A DNA stretch of 64,000 nt from an uncultured Nitrospira sp. (GTDB taxonomy: Bacteria; Nitrospirota; Nitrospiria; Nitrospirales; Nitrospiraceae). The position numbers and the translations under genes are program-made. The notes beneath the pieces were generated by a model. The model was not told the origin of the DNA. It saw nothing but the letters and a program-made list of their open reading frames with translations, and did not search any database. Position 1 is the stretch's first letter, and the number at the start of each line of letters is the position of its first letter. Positions 35,471 through 44,462 of this stretch are shown in pieces. Location of the stretch: assembly GCA_902500785.1 (NCBI GenBank), contig CABVRW010000012.1, forward strand, positions 1-64,000, read 5' to 3'.

Positions 35471-38400
35471 AGCTGGCGCGCCTGTTGCTGCTCGCCTTTG
35501 GTCCCTTCACCAGGAAGACGTTGGACTTTTCCGCCGGCTCCAGCAATGTGCATGTGATCTATGGACCGAACGAAGCGGGGAAGTCGTCGGCGTTGCGGGC
35601 CATGACGGACCTGCGTTTCGGAATTCCGCTGCGCAGCCCTGACGACTTCATTCACCCGGCAAGCGATCTGCGGATCGGCGGCATCTTCGTCGATCAGGCA
35701 GGCCGGTCGATCGGGCTGATCAGGCGCAAGGGCAGAGGGGCGACCCTCGCCGGCCTCGATATTCGCACGGAACAGACAGATCCTGCTTTTCCCGTGGACA
35801 GCCGGTTGGAACGGGAGCTGACCGGGGGGTTGGAGCGCCAGGAATTCGAAGCGATGTTCGGGTTGAATCATGCGCGCCTGCGCGAAGGCGGCGCGGTCCT
35901 GTTGAGCGGCGAGGGTGATCTGGGATCCGCGCTGTTTGAGGCCAGCGCAGGCACCACCGGTATTGCGGCGTTGCTGGCGGCCTTGGATGCCGACGCGAAA
36001 AAGCTCTATAGCCACCATGGTCGTGCGCAGAATGCGGTGATCAATGAAGCGCGGCGTCAGTTGGATGAGCAGCGGCAGACCTGGCGCCAGGCACAGACCA
36101 AACCGGCTGAGTGGCAGGCCCTGAATCGTGCGCACGAAACCGCCAAGGCGGCCCTCGATGATCTCACTCAGCACTTGGAGACCTTCCGTCGACGCGAGAA
36201 CGAATTGACCGAACTGCGCACGGTTGAGCCCTTGCTGCGGGAGCATGACCGCCTGGCGGCTGCACTCCACTCCTATGCGGCGATTCCGGATTTGTCCGAG
36301 CAGCAACGTGAGGAACGGTTAGCGGCGGAGCAGGCGTTGCACCGCGCGCAGCAGGATCTTCGTGAAGCCGAAACGGAGCTTGCGCGTTGCGCTGCTGCGT
36401 TGGATGGACTGGTCATCGAACCGCTGCTGCTCGACCATGCCGAAGTCATCGAACGGCTGGTCTCCGGGGTTGAAGCCGCCGCGCAGAATCGACATGACGT
36501 GCATCAGCAGCATAGCCTCATCGCGAAGATCGAGGGCGAGTTGGAACTGGCTGTGGCCAGGATCGCACCGGGAGTGGATCGCCGAACGCTGCTGAAGGCC
36601 GTTCCTTCATCTGCCGACCGTGCGGCGTTGGAGGGACATTTGGCTGATGTGAGTCTGTTGGGCGAGCGGCTGGAAGGATATCGGGAGCGTGCCGAGGCGT
36701 TGGATGCAGCCTTGCAACCGGCGGCCGCATGGTCCACTCCGATACCGGATCCGCTTCACAGGCAGTCGTTGGCGGCGGCGATACGCGAGGGACAGGCACA
36801 GGGTGATGTGGTCAGACAGCAGCGTGATGTGGACCGCCGGCTTCGCGAACAGGAGGGCCGGCTTGCGCAGGCCCTGTCCGAACTTGGTATCGAATCGGAG
36901 CAGGCGCTCCGCCGTAGTCAGCCGGTTCTGGAAGCCCACATCACGCGGACAAAACAGGACCTCGCGGATGTCGAGGCACAATTGAAAACACGGCGGGATG
37001 AATCCGAGTTGGTCGGACGCGATCTCGACGGCCAGCGCCTACGGCAACGACAGCTCGCGGCGGAAGGTGAAGTGGTGACGGCGGAGACATTGCGCCAGGC
37101 TCGCGCCAGACGCACCGAGGGGTGGGCCGCGATCCGCCGCACCTTTATCGACCGGACCAGCGGGACGGACCAGTTGCCGTTGGGTTTCGATGCCGTCAAG
37201 GCGTTACCAGAAATTTTTGAGGCAACCGTCGGCGAAGCCGATCGGCAGGCGGATCTACTCCGCGCCGATACGAAACGCGCGGCGGGATTGGAAGAATGCT
37301 CGGTCCGCATCGAACAGATGGAATTGCGCCGCAAGGAACTGGACGGCGACATGGCTGCGCTCCGCGCCGACCGAGACCGAATACAAGCGGCGTGGGCGCA
37401 ACATCTTGTCCGGGCCGGCCTGCCCGACCTTGATCCGGAGTCGTTGCGTGAATGGCAGGGACGGCGGCATGAGGCGCTGGAGCTGGTCGAACGGGTGACG
37501 GCGCTGCGCGCCGACCGTGACCGGTTGCTGGCCGATGCGGACAGCGCGGCGGCGGGCATCGTCGAGGGACTGCGAATCGTCGGACATTCCATGGCTCTGG
37601 CTCACGCGGAAGGGGCGGATGGGTTGTCCCTGTTGATCAACCACGCCGTGCGATGGGAGCAATCGGCAACCGAAGCGGATGCCGAACAGCAGGCTCGTCT
37701 CAAGACCGCCCATCATCAACGGATCGAGCGCAAAAAGGTCGGGCGACAGCTCGACGAGACCGCGGCCGACCGCCGGCGCCACGTGGATGCCTTGCAGGCC
37801 TGGCATGCGCGGTTGTTTCTGACGGGTGACGTGCCTCCGGACGCACTGAAGTCTCGGCTGGATGAGCTCGATGCACTCGCGCGACAGGCGTCGATGCTGG
37901 CGGATGCGCAACAACGGAAGGCGCAACTGGAGGCCGTGGTCGACGACCTCATGACACAAGCGACGCAGGTGGCGGAGTTACTCGGCGAGGCCGTTCCCAC
38001 GGTCCTGGATGATTTTTCTGATCGTCTGCGCAAGCGATTGGCCGTTTCGCGGCAACACCAGCAAGAGGGCCATGCCGTGATTCGCGACCGCACGAGGGCC
38101 CAGGAGCAGAAGCGCCAGGCCGCCGCCGCGCAGGTGACGGAGGCGGCAGTGCTGGCGGGGTTGTGCGCGCGCGCGAAGGGAGCCACGATCGATCAGCTGC
38201 CTGAATTGGAAGAACAGGCGTCGAAGAAGCGAGAGGTACGGAAATCACTCGCCATGCTGCGCCAGCAATTGACCAGCGCGTCGGCTCAGTCGGAAGGCGA
38301 GTTACGGACGCGCCTTGCTGGGTTGGATGTGCTCGCCCTTGAAAGTGAACGTGAGCGTTGTCGCAGCGAGATCGTGCGGCTTGAACAGGACCAGGCTTCG

Positions 38401-38997
38401 GCACAGCGGATCGAGGAACAGGCCAGGCGGGCGCTGGAAGTGATCGACGCGTCCGACCGGGCGGCGCAGGCTCGCGAGGCCATGGAGTCCGCGGCGGCGC
38501 GGTATCGTTCGGCGGTCAGGCCATGGGCCAGACTGAAACTCGCGCGCGCGTTGCTGCAGGAAGCCTTGAACCGGTTTCGTGAACGGGCGCAGGCGCCCAT
38601 GGTGTCAGCCGCGGGTGCCTACTTCTCGCTCATGACGGGCGGCGCGTACGACCGGCTCGTAACGGACGAGCGTGCAGACCGTCCGGTCTTGCGCGCACAA
38701 CGAGCCGGCGGGGCGGCCATCGGGATTGAGGAGATGAGCGAAGGCACCGCTGATCAATTGTATCTGGCGCTGCGGCTGGCGGCGCTGGAATTGCGGCGGC
38801 CTTCCCATCCGTCGATGCCTCTGTTGCTGGACGACACACTCATCACGTCCGACGACGCGCGCGCGGCCAACATCCTGCGGGCATTGGCTCGATTCGCCGA
38901 GGGCAGCCAGGTCATGCTGTTCACGCACCATCGCCATCTGCTCGACGTGGCCCATGCCGCATTGGGTGAGTCGGGATTCATCACGCACCATCTCTGA
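35467..38997 (+). CDS. YhaN/SbcC-like AAA-type ATPase
   Basis: A 1176-residue SMC/Rad50-like ATPase that pairs with the YhaO-like nuclease to process DNA ends. The N-terminus has Walker A YGPNEAGKSSALRAM and the C-terminus has the signature EEMSEGTADQLYLALRLAAL with Walker B LLLDDTLITSDDARA and a D-loop/H-loop FTHHRHLL. Between them lie long coiled coils (about residues 200-980) rich in Glu, Arg, Leu and Ala. Length is typical for the YhaN group. It starts inside the last codons of the upstream gene. A 7-bp hairpin follows the stop. Confidence 0.92.
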   Translation: MKLARLLLLAFGPFTRKTLDFSAGSSNVHVIYGPNEAGKSSALRAMTDLRFGIPLRSPDDFIHPASDLRIGGIFVDQAGRSIGLIRRKGRGATLAGLDIRTEQTDPAFPVDSRLERELTGGLERQEFEAMFGLNHARLREGGAVLLSGEGDLGSALFEASAGTTGIAALLAALDADAKKLYSHHGRAQNAVINEARRQLDEQRQTWRQAQTKPAEWQALNRAHETAKAALDDLTQHLETFRRRENELTELRTVEPLLREHDRLAAALHSYAAIPDLSEQQREERLAAEQALHRAQQDLREAETELARCAAALDGLVIEPLLLDHAEVIERLVSGVEAAAQNRHDVHQQHSLIAKIEGELELAVARIAPGVDRRTLLKAVPSSADRAALEGHLADVSLLGERLEGYRERAEALDAALQPAAAWSTPIPDPLHRQSLAAAIREGQAQGDVVRQQRDVDRRLREQEGRLAQALSELGIESEQALRRSQPVLEAHITRTKQDLADVEAQLKTRRDESELVGRDLDGQRLRQRQLAAEGEVVTAETLRQARARRTEGWAAIRRTFIDRTSGTDQLPLGFDAVKALPEIFEATVGEADRQADLLRADTKRAAGLEECSVRIEQMELRRKELDGDMAALRADRDRIQAAWAQHLVRAGLPDLDPESLREWQGRRHEALELVERVTALRADRDRLLADADSAAAGIVEGLRIVGHSMALAHAEGADGLSLLINHAVRWEQSATEADAEQQARLKTAHHQRIERKKVGRQLDETAADRRRHVDALQAWHARLFLTGDVPPDALKSRLDELDALARQASMLADAQQRKAQLEAVVDDLMTQATQVAELLGEAVPTVLDDFSDRLRKRLAVSRQHQQEGHAVIRDRTRAQEQKRQAAAAQVTEAAVLAGLCARAKGATIDQLPELEEQASKKREVRKSLAMLRQQLTSASAQSEGELRTRLAGLDVLALESERERCRSEIVRLEQDQASAQRIEEQARRALEVIDASDRAAQAREAMESAAARYRSAVRPWARLKLARALLQEALNRFRERAQAPMVSAAGAYFSLMTGGAYDRLVTDERADRPVLRAQRAGGAAIGIEEMSEGTADQLYLALRLAALELRRPSHPSMPLLLDDTLITSDDARAANILRALARFAEGSQVMLFTHHRHLLDVAHAALGESGFITHHL

Positions 38998-39022
38998 TTG
39001 ATGCGATATCGACCGCTCTCCA

Positions 39023-39042
39023 CCCGATGAACCGCCATCGGG
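39023..39042 (+). terminator. Weak hairpin terminator candidate
   Basis: CCCGATG (39023-39029) and CATCGGG (39036-39042) make a 7-bp stem with a 6-nt loop, 25 bp after the YhaN-like stop. It is followed by a G-rich stretch rather than T residues. Confidence 0.35.
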
Positions 39043-39139
39043 ATGCGGGGGGTCCTCCTAGTATGCTGTGTCAGGTTGCGGCGTTATACTGAATTATTGG
39101 GCACGGTCCTGATTCCGGGGTTCGAGGGAGGGTGAGACG

Positions 39140-39409
39140 ATGTCGAATGACACGAAGAATATCCGCATCACCGGCTGTGATGTGCGTCTGACATTCCATG
39201 CAGTCGGCGATGGTCGCTGGACCGTGGACGGCATCGTCCATTGTGGGACCGGAGAAAACAGTGACGAACAGTCTGTCACCTCCGGGCCCTGTGCCTCGCG
39301 GGAAGCGGCTGAACATGACGTGCTTGAGCGGGTGGGCCACATCCTCGGGCATAACGTGGACCGCCACACTTCACGCATCGAGAATCCGACCGAGCAAAAC
39401 CCTCGTTAG
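39140..39409 (+). CDS. Small conserved-looking hypothetical protein
   Basis: An 89-residue soluble protein with no signal peptide: VRLTFHAVGDGRWTVDGIVH, then GPCASREAAEHDVLERVGHI and a hydrophilic tail. A GAGGGAGGGTGAG stretch lies just before the ATG. The alternating beta-alpha layout (GRWTVDG strands, AAEHDVLERVGHILG helix) suggests a compact domain. I do not recognise the family. It is followed after about 140 bp by the SDR gene; a link is unknown. Confidence 0.65.
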   Translation: MSNDTKNIRITGCDVRLTFHAVGDGRWTVDGIVHCGTGENSDEQSVTSGPCASREAAEHDVLERVGHILGHNVDRHTSRIENPTEQNPR

Positions 39410-39551
39410 GTCCGCCGAACCTCTTCACCATCCCGTAGGATGGCGATCCATTCTAGGTTCTTTCTCCACCATTGGTTCCGCTGTATCGTACGCGGAAGTG
39501 TGGACGGGAGATGACGGATGCTCAGCGAAATCTGTGACCAGAGGAGGACCT

Positions 39552-40271
39552 ATGGGACGACTGAAGGGCAAAATTGCGATCGTTACCGGCAGCAGCAGCG
39601 GGATCGGCAAGGCCATCGCGCTCCGGTTTGCGCAAGAAGGGGCGACCGTCGTAGTTGCGGCTCGGCGTTTCTATAAATGTGAAGAAACCGTCGCCCAGAT
39701 CGAAGCGGCGGGAGGCATTGCCGTCCCGCTTCAGACCGACGTGGCGGATGAGTCGCAGGTGGAGGAGCTGATCGGTGACACCGTCCGCCGCTTTCAGCGC
39801 CTCGATATTCTGGTGAACAATGCCGGAATTTTCGGCGGACGCCGGTTGGCTGAGACCAGCACCGAGGCCTTCGACGAAGTGATGAACGTCAATCTCCGCG
39901 GCACCTTTTTCTGTTGCCGCGCCGGGTTCGCGCAGATGAAGAAGCAGGGGAGCGGCACGATCCTTAACATGTCAAGCGTGGCGGGCGTGCAGGCCTGGAA
40001 CGGCACCGGGACCTATAGCGCGTCAAAACACGCGATCATGGCATTGAGCAAGGCGCTGGCGGACGAGGGCCGCGCCCTCGGGATCAAAGTGAGCGCGATT
40101 TGTCCCGGCGGAGTGGCGGATGAATTGGTGGATGCCACGCCCGAGCAGCGGGCGCGCAGCGAAAAGATCGATCCCTTCGACATTGCCGAAACTGCCGTCT
40201 ACTTGGCCTGTCTCGGGCCGCAGGCGGCCGTGCATCAGCTGGTGGTGGATCGGTTGGCCGCAGAATGGTGA
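39552..40271 (+). CDS. Short-chain dehydrogenase/reductase (SDR)
   Basis: A 239-residue classical SDR NAD(P)H oxidoreductase. It has the cofactor glycine motif VTGSSSGIGKAIALRF, the NNAGIFGG motif, and the catalytic Ser-Tyr-Lys in NMSSVAGVQ...GTYSASKHA. After the cofactor loop, VVAARRFYKCEE with Arg-Arg suggests NADP preference. The ATG at 39552 follows GAGGAGG; the open frame extends to 39198 only by overlapping the previous gene. The substrate is unknown. It converges with the acetate-transporter-type gene with 6 bp between stops. Confidence 0.92.
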   Translation: MGRLKGKIAIVTGSSSGIGKAIALRFAQEGATVVVAARRFYKCEETVAQIEAAGGIAVPLQTDVADESQVEELIGDTVRRFQRLDILVNNAGIFGGRRLAETSTEAFDEVMNVNLRGTFFCCRAGFAQMKKQGSGTILNMSSVAGVQAWNGTGTYSASKHAIMALSKALADEGRALGIKVSAICPGGVADELVDATPEQRARSEKIDPFDIAETAVYLACLGPQAAVHQLVVDRLAAEW

Positions 40272-40277
40272 GGGACG

Positions 40278-40934
40278 TTACACCACCTTTGTCATGGCGT
40301 GCAGGGATTTCTTGTCGTGAAACAACAAGGGCGGGCCGAGCGGAAGAATAGCCCGGCCGGTGAAGGCTTGGGTCAGACTGCCCACGGCGTGATAGAAGGC
40401 CATCAATCCAACGAGCAGATGTCCCCATCCGGGCAGCAACTCGCTGATGAAGTCGAGTCTGGCAAACGTCGTCGCAAGAAAGGTTACGGTAATGACGACG
40501 TGCAGTGCGCTGAGTGTGAGATTCCGGTAGGCCGTCAAGTAGACCATGACCGCCGAAAAAGCTGCGTATACCAGGTTGATGGGCGCATAGAGCACGGCGT
40601 CGAATTGGAATGTCGAACTGGTGCTGACAAGTTTGACGGTGCAGAGGGTTACCCAGAGAAAGCCATACATCGTCAATGCGGTGCCGCCCAATTGCTCGTT
40701 ATAGCGAATATCGGTGATGCCGGCCAGGAGCTGTACCACCCCGCCGAAGATGAGCGCGATCACAAGGGCTCCGACCATGTTTTTGTGCTGAATCCATCCC
40801 AACTGGGCAACTCCTAAGGTCAGCGCGCCAACTGCCAAGCCGAAGAGCCCGATCGCCAACACGTCGATCCGTCGAGTCTGATTGTCTTCGTTCATGGGAT
40901 ATTTCTCTCTCAGGGTTGGTGATAGCACGTTCAT
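40278..40934 (-). CDS. GPR1/FUN34/YaaH-family acetate transporter-like protein
   Basis: A 218-residue inner-membrane protein with six hydrophobic segments. The sequence (IGLFGLAVGALTLGVAQLGW, ALIFGGVVQLLAGITDI, NLVYAAFSAVMVYLTAYRN) fits the YaaH/SatP acetate-succinate channel family; the typical family NPAPLGL motif is not obvious by eye, so the call rests on topology and segment pattern. The start at 40934 was chosen because AAGAGGAGG lies just before it (on the minus strand); the ATG at 40895 is less well placed. Confidence 0.75.
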   Translation of the reverse strand: MNVLSPTLREKYPMNEDNQTRRIDVLAIGLFGLAVGALTLGVAQLGWIQHKNMVGALVIALIFGGVVQLLAGITDIRYNEQLGGTALTMYGFLWVTLCTVKLVSTSSTFQFDAVLYAPINLVYAAFSAVMVYLTAYRNLTLSALHVVITVTFLATTFARLDFISELLPGWGHLLVGLMAFYHAVGSLTQAFTGRAILPLGPPLLFHDKKSLHAMTKVV

Positions 40935-41046
40935 TCTGGCCTCCTCTTGGCGAGGAAACGGCCAGCAGCATGCAAGAGCGGCGTGGAAAAGGCAAGGACA
41001 CGTGCCGGAAGGAGGCTCCGGCGGACAGCGTGGGGCCTCGGATGCG

Positions 41047-41370
41047 TCAGTCGACGTCAGGAAAAGGCGGCTTTTTCAGCGGGTTAGCAGCGGTGAGGAA
41101 CGCTTGCAGCCGCTTGGCTTGGAGCGGCTGGATGGAGAGAAAATGGACGCCGCAAGTGGTTCCACCGGTCCATCGCACGGCTGCGAGGTCGACCAAGATC
41201 GGTAACTCCTGAGGCGAAATGAGCAGTCTCAGTGAAAGGTAGGTGTTAACCGGCAAATGACTCGTGCATTCGATACGGCAGCCTTCCACCGAGAGATCCA
41301 AGAGCCGACCTTCCCCGCTTACGGACGAATCCGTTGAGAGAGACACTCGATAGTGAACCGTCATGGTCAT
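41047..41370 (-). CDS. PilZ-domain protein
   Basis: A 107-residue single-domain protein with a PilZ-like beta-barrel: YRVSLSTDSSVSGEGRLLDL, the motif LDLSVEGCRI (the D/NxSxxG element), ISPQELPILVDLAAVRWTGG, and GVHFLSIQPLQAKRLQAFL. Only one of the usual c-di-GMP motifs is plain; the RxxxR element ahead of it is missing (HYRVSLST has one Arg). It may be a non-canonical c-di-GMP effector or PilZ-fold protein. No strong ribosome binding site is visible. Confidence 0.75.
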   Translation of the reverse strand: MTMTVHYRVSLSTDSSVSGEGRLLDLSVEGCRIECTSHLPVNTYLSLRLLISPQELPILVDLAAVRWTGGTTCGVHFLSIQPLQAKRLQAFLTAANPLKKPPFPDVD

Positions 41371-41961
41371 GTGATGGTCGGCATCCTTGCTTGAGTTGAA
41401 TCCTCGCGCTGCCTTGCAGCGCTCGATCGGGTCCGGCGGGGTATGGTGATGCGCACAGCACCGCCGCCAATATCGGGAACGGACCTCGTGATCGCTGGAT
41501 TGGGAGCGGCGTAACGAGTGCGGCGACGATTGTTTCGATAGAAGGACATACCATGCCTTTCATGGTGAGCGCGATTGGGATAATGTCTCCATCCATACGG
41601 AGCTGGGGATATCCCTAGGACTGCACCCAGTAACCTCGCCTCACATTATTTGCAGATCGGAAAGCGGCAGAAAGACGAGAAAGACGAGACCTCAGGGTCG
41701 CATGTTGAGGCCTCCGTGCCCGCGCTTCAGGAAACAGGATGCCTGTTGATAGTTGGTCGTTCATCAGAGCCGGTTTGCGCGGCCTTGACTACAGGATGCA
41801 GGAGGTGCAAGCTGAATATATCTTAGGAGGTCGTTATGACACCTCACGAGATGCTCCGTCACTCCCCCTATCTTTCTCTCCCCTCCGTCCGTGCATCTCC
41901 GGCAGGTTCCCGGCAATGAAGCCGGGGCGCTGCGTTCACTCGCATGACAAGGAGGTCTTTG
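41371..41961. other. Region without a confident gene (upstream of small exported protein)
   Basis: No supported gene. Minus-strand frames here (41246-41596) are Pro/Arg-rich and lack domains. A small frame with a strong ribosome binding site is listed separately at 41836-41919. GGAGGT runs occur at 41810-41815, 41825-41832 and 41951-41956, the last serving the gene at 41962. Confidence 0.4.
41836..41919 (+). CDS. Possible 27-residue leader-type peptide
   Basis: An ATG at 41836 follows TTAGGAGGT at about 5 nt and opens a 27-codon frame ending at a TGA (41917-41919). The peptide is MTPHEMLRHSPYLSLPSVRA then SPAGSRQ. It has no domain or regulated-codon cluster, and ends 42 bp before the next gene. 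It may be a leader or a chance frame. Confidence 0.25.
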   Translation: MTPHEMLRHSPYLSLPSVRASPAGSRQ

Positions 41962-42318
41962 ATGAAAGCATCAATCTTGATCAGTGTGTTCATATTGTCC
42001 GGGGCGATGGTTGCCGCTACGGCGTTCGCTAATCCTTCCATGTTGCCGAACCATCCTGGGTACCCGATGGGAAAGGCGACCGACCCAGTTAAGGGTCAGG
42101 CGCTTGCCAATGATCCCGGCCGGGATAACGCAGTCGGGGATGAGGCGCTGAGCAAGGCGGCGGCGTTTGGCGACCAGCAATTGCAATTGCAGCAACGTAT
42201 GGCCATACAGGATAAGGCGTCCGGCGCCGTGTCCAGAGCACAAGACGCGGATGGAGGCTCGGGCATGAAGTCCGACCGACCGATGAAAGGATCGGGAGGC
42301 CAGTCTTCGTCGAAATAG
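41962..42318 (+). CDS. Small exported protein of unknown function
   Basis: A 118-residue protein starting MKASILISVFILSGAMVAAT, a signal peptide with cleavage near AFA. The mature part is hydrophilic and low-complexity (Asp, Gln, Ser, Lys), with LPNHPGYPMGKATDP, a Gln-rich helix (DQQLQLQQRMAIQDKASGAV) and a Gly/Ser tail. AAGGAGG (41950-41956) favours the ATG at 41962 over an earlier ATG at 41944. The family is unknown; it is probably a periplasmic intrinsically disordered protein. Confidence 0.7.
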   Translation: MKASILISVFILSGAMVAATAFANPSMLPNHPGYPMGKATDPVKGQALANDPGRDNAVGDEALSKAAAFGDQQLQLQQRMAIQDKASGAVSRAQDADGGSGMKSDRPMKGSGGQSSSK

Positions 42319-42469
42319 TCGTTGTCACGAGACCCCAGAGGAGTGGCGGTCGGTGGTTCTGCAGGGTCGGGTCAAAGGCCGACCGACCCAAGACCGGGCC
42401 CTGCGGTTCACCATCGTTTGATTTTCCGATTCCTGCCTTTTAGAATGCGCCCACCTGTCATCAACTGAT

Positions 42470-43192
42470 ATGCCTACAAAGTCTCGCGTTCAGAAATCTC
42501 GGCCACGTAGAAAGAAGTCGCCGCAGTCCTCCGTTACGCTTGCGCGCGGTCAGAAGCAGCGTTTTCAACAGCGGCTGTTGAAGTGGTACAAGGAGTACGG
42601 GCGTGATTTGCCGTGGAGAAAGACCTCCGACCCCTATCACATCCTCGTGTCGGAGGTGATGCTGCAGCAGACTCAAGTGGATCGTGTGATTCCGAAGTAC
42701 CACGAGTTTCTGGAACGATATCCGTCGTTCGAGGAGTTGGCCGAGGCCCCTGTCTCGGAGGTCAAGCAGACCTGGTATCCGCTGGGATACAACATCCGCC
42801 CGGAACGGTTGCACAGCATCGCGTGTGAAACGGTGGCTCGCTACGGGGGGCGTTTGCCGAATGCTGCGGACGAGCTCTTGTCCTTCAAGGGAATCGGACG
42901 GTACACGGCCGGAGCGATTCGTTCCTTTGCATTCAACGAAGATGCCCCGATCCTGGACACGAACGTGATCCGCCTATTGCACCGTGTGTTCATCGCCGAG
43001 GGTGAACCCAAGGCGCAAAAAGCCGCCCTGTGGGAGCTCTCTGAACTCTTGATTCCGCGCGGCAAGGGGTATGACTTCAATCAAGCCATCATGGATTTCG
43101 GCGCCACGATTTGCACGGCGCGTGATCCTTATTGTCTTCTCTGTCCGATGAAAACCTTCTGCAAGACCTATCCGTTCGAGGGCAGGAAGTAA
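42470..43192 (+). CDS. mutY: A/G-specific adenine DNA glycosylase, short form without NUDIX domain
   Basis: A 240-residue HhH-GPD base-excision glycosylase. Key features: DPYHILVSEVMLQQTQVDRV (the MutY-type SEVMLQQTQ with catalytic Glu), LLSFKGIGRYTAGAIRSFAF (HhH), ILDTNVIRLLHRVF (catalytic Asp region), and the [4Fe-4S] cluster CTARDPYCLLCPMKTFC with CX6CX2CX5C spacing. Full MutY has a C-terminal NUDIX-like domain of about 110 residues for 8-oxoG recognition; here it is absent, and a separate MutT-type NUDIX gene follows 137 bp later. The basic N-terminal leader (SRVQKSRPRRKKSPQSS) may be unstructured. Endonuclease III-like specificity is not excluded. Confidence 0.85.
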   Translation: MPTKSRVQKSRPRRKKSPQSSVTLARGQKQRFQQRLLKWYKEYGRDLPWRKTSDPYHILVSEVMLQQTQVDRVIPKYHEFLERYPSFEELAEAPVSEVKQTWYPLGYNIRPERLHSIACETVARYGGRLPNAADELLSFKGIGRYTAGAIRSFAFNEDAPILDTNVIRLLHRVFIAEGEPKAQKAALWELSELLIPRGKGYDFNQAIMDFGATICTARDPYCLLCPMKTFCKTYPFEGRK

Positions 43193-43209
43193 CGAGGGGA
43201 CAGGTGTTT

Positions 43210-43281
43210 AATGCTCACCGTTCAATCGAAAGAAACGGCCCGCCTGAATCTTACGGTTAGTTCCATCGGACCGTGAGCATT
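43210..43281. repeat. Inverted repeat between mutY and mutT-like genes
   Basis: AATGCTCACCG (43210-43220) and CCGTGAGCATT (43271-43281) are inverted with a single mismatch, 50 nt apart. They flank most of the gap between the MutY and NUDIX genes and could fold a long-loop stem or mark a short insertion. No T-tract follows. Confidence 0.35.
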
Positions 43282-43329
43282 GCGCAGTGAACAGGTTCGA
43301 TCTCGACGAGGCAGGCGTCACGGCACATC

Positions 43330-43722
43330 ATGGAAGTGATCGAGGTTGCGGCAGGCATCATTGTTCAGGAAGGACGTTACCTGATCGCGCGTCGGAAGGC
43401 AGGCGCGCATCTGGGAGGATTATGGGAGTTTCCGGGCGGGAAGCGGGAACCAGGCGAAACATTGGAGGAGTGTCTGCGGCGGGAATTGTGGGAAGAGTTG
43501 AACGTTCGTATCGGCGTCCCGACTCCCTTTCGGATCGTACGGCATGAATATCCCGAGAAAGTTGTGGAATTGCATTTCTATTGCTGCCGGATCGAGGCCG
43601 GTCGTGCGATCGCGTTGGACTGCGCGGAGCTTCGATGGGTCTATCCTCATGAGATGGCCGCGTTCGAGTTTCCTTCGGCCGACCAGCCCGTTATCGCGGC
43701 GCTTCGAGAGGGGACGGTGTAG
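43330..43722 (+). CDS. NUDIX hydrolase, MutT-type
   Basis: A 130-residue NUDIX enzyme of the MutT/CTP-pyrophosphohydrolase type: VAAGIIVQEGRYLIARRKAG, LGGLWEFPGGKREPGET, and the NUDIX box GGKREPGETLEECLRREL plus WEELNV. Members clear 8-oxo-dGTP and other oxidised nucleotides before they enter DNA. It lies between the MutY-type glycosylase and an exonuclease gene, which supports a joint role against oxidised guanine. The start codon is followed directly by MEVIEVAAGI, as in other family members. Confidence 0.9.
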   Translation: MEVIEVAAGIIVQEGRYLIARRKAGAHLGGLWEFPGGKREPGETLEECLRRELWEELNVRIGVPTPFRIVRHEYPEKVVELHFYCCRIEAGRAIALDCAELRWVYPHEMAAFEFPSADQPVIAALREGTV

Positions 43723-43728
43723 GGGCGT

Positions 43729-44445
43729 ATGAAAGTGGTCCTGGATATCGAAACAGTGCAAGCTACCAGGGAGGACTGGGCTCGGCTGGCTGGCCGTCAG
43801 CTCGCGTCGGGAGAGGCGGCCTTCGAGGAGACCGGCGGCGACTTGTTCGCGGTGGGAGAGGCGCAGGCGCAACACCGATTGGACGATGAGCTCTACGAAA
43901 AATCCTCCTTCGATGGGACGTTCAGCAAAATCGTGTGCATCGGCCTCCTGGAGTTTTCCGACAACCTGGAACCGCGGGGCGCCACCTCTTGGTACGGCGG
44001 GAACGAACGCGAGTTGTTGCGCAGCTTCTGGAGCCATCTCGGGCAGCTCCGACCCTCGTTGTTCATTACGCACAATGGTTTGAATTTCGACCTGCCCTTC
44101 ATCAAGAAGCGCTCGATCATTCATCAGGTGAAGCCGACCATGGAGATCAACCTGGCCAAGTTTCGGGCCGAGCCGGTGTACGACACCATGGCGATTTGGA
44201 GCAATTGGGACAATCGTGGATGGGTCAAGCTGGATGTGCTGGCGCGGGCCCTAAACGTGGAAAGCAAGTCGGGCAGCGGGTCGCAGGTGGCGAAGATGTG
44301 GGCGGACGGGCAGGGCCAGGAGATTGCCCTCTACTGTCTGCAGGATACCTATGTCACCTATGGGTGTTATTGCCGTATGAATTTCAGGCCGCCGATCTCG
44401 CGGGAGATCGTACTGTTGAAGCCGGAGCTGATCGATGTGGGATGA
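43729..44445 (+). CDS. PolB-like 3'-5' exonuclease (predicted)
   Basis: A 238-residue ribonuclease-H-fold exonuclease. The N-terminus MKVVLDIETVQATREDW carries the metal-binding DIE motif; the middle has SKIVCIGLLEFSD, FITHNGLNFDLPFIKKRSI (HNGxxFDxP, second metal-binding segment), and the end has EIALYCLQDTYVTYGCYCRM (YCxxDxxxT, final Asp). This fits the predicted PolB_2/3 exonuclease family. It starts 6 bp after the NUDIX stop, so it probably shares an operon with the oxidised-guanine repair genes. Confidence 0.85.
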   Translation: MKVVLDIETVQATREDWARLAGRQLASGEAAFEETGGDLFAVGEAQAQHRLDDELYEKSSFDGTFSKIVCIGLLEFSDNLEPRGATSWYGGNERELLRSFWSHLGQLRPSLFITHNGLNFDLPFIKKRSIIHQVKPTMEINLAKFRAEPVYDTMAIWSNWDNRGWVKLDVLARALNVESKSGSGSQVAKMWADGQGQEIALYCLQDTYVTYGCYCRMNFRPPISREIVLLKPELIDVG

Positions 44446-44462
44446 GCGAACAGGCTGTGCGG

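Noticed and set aside
35239-36306. 355-codon minus-strand open frame
   Set aside because: Antisense to the YhaO/YhaN pair, with a Gln/Arg-rich sequence and no domain.
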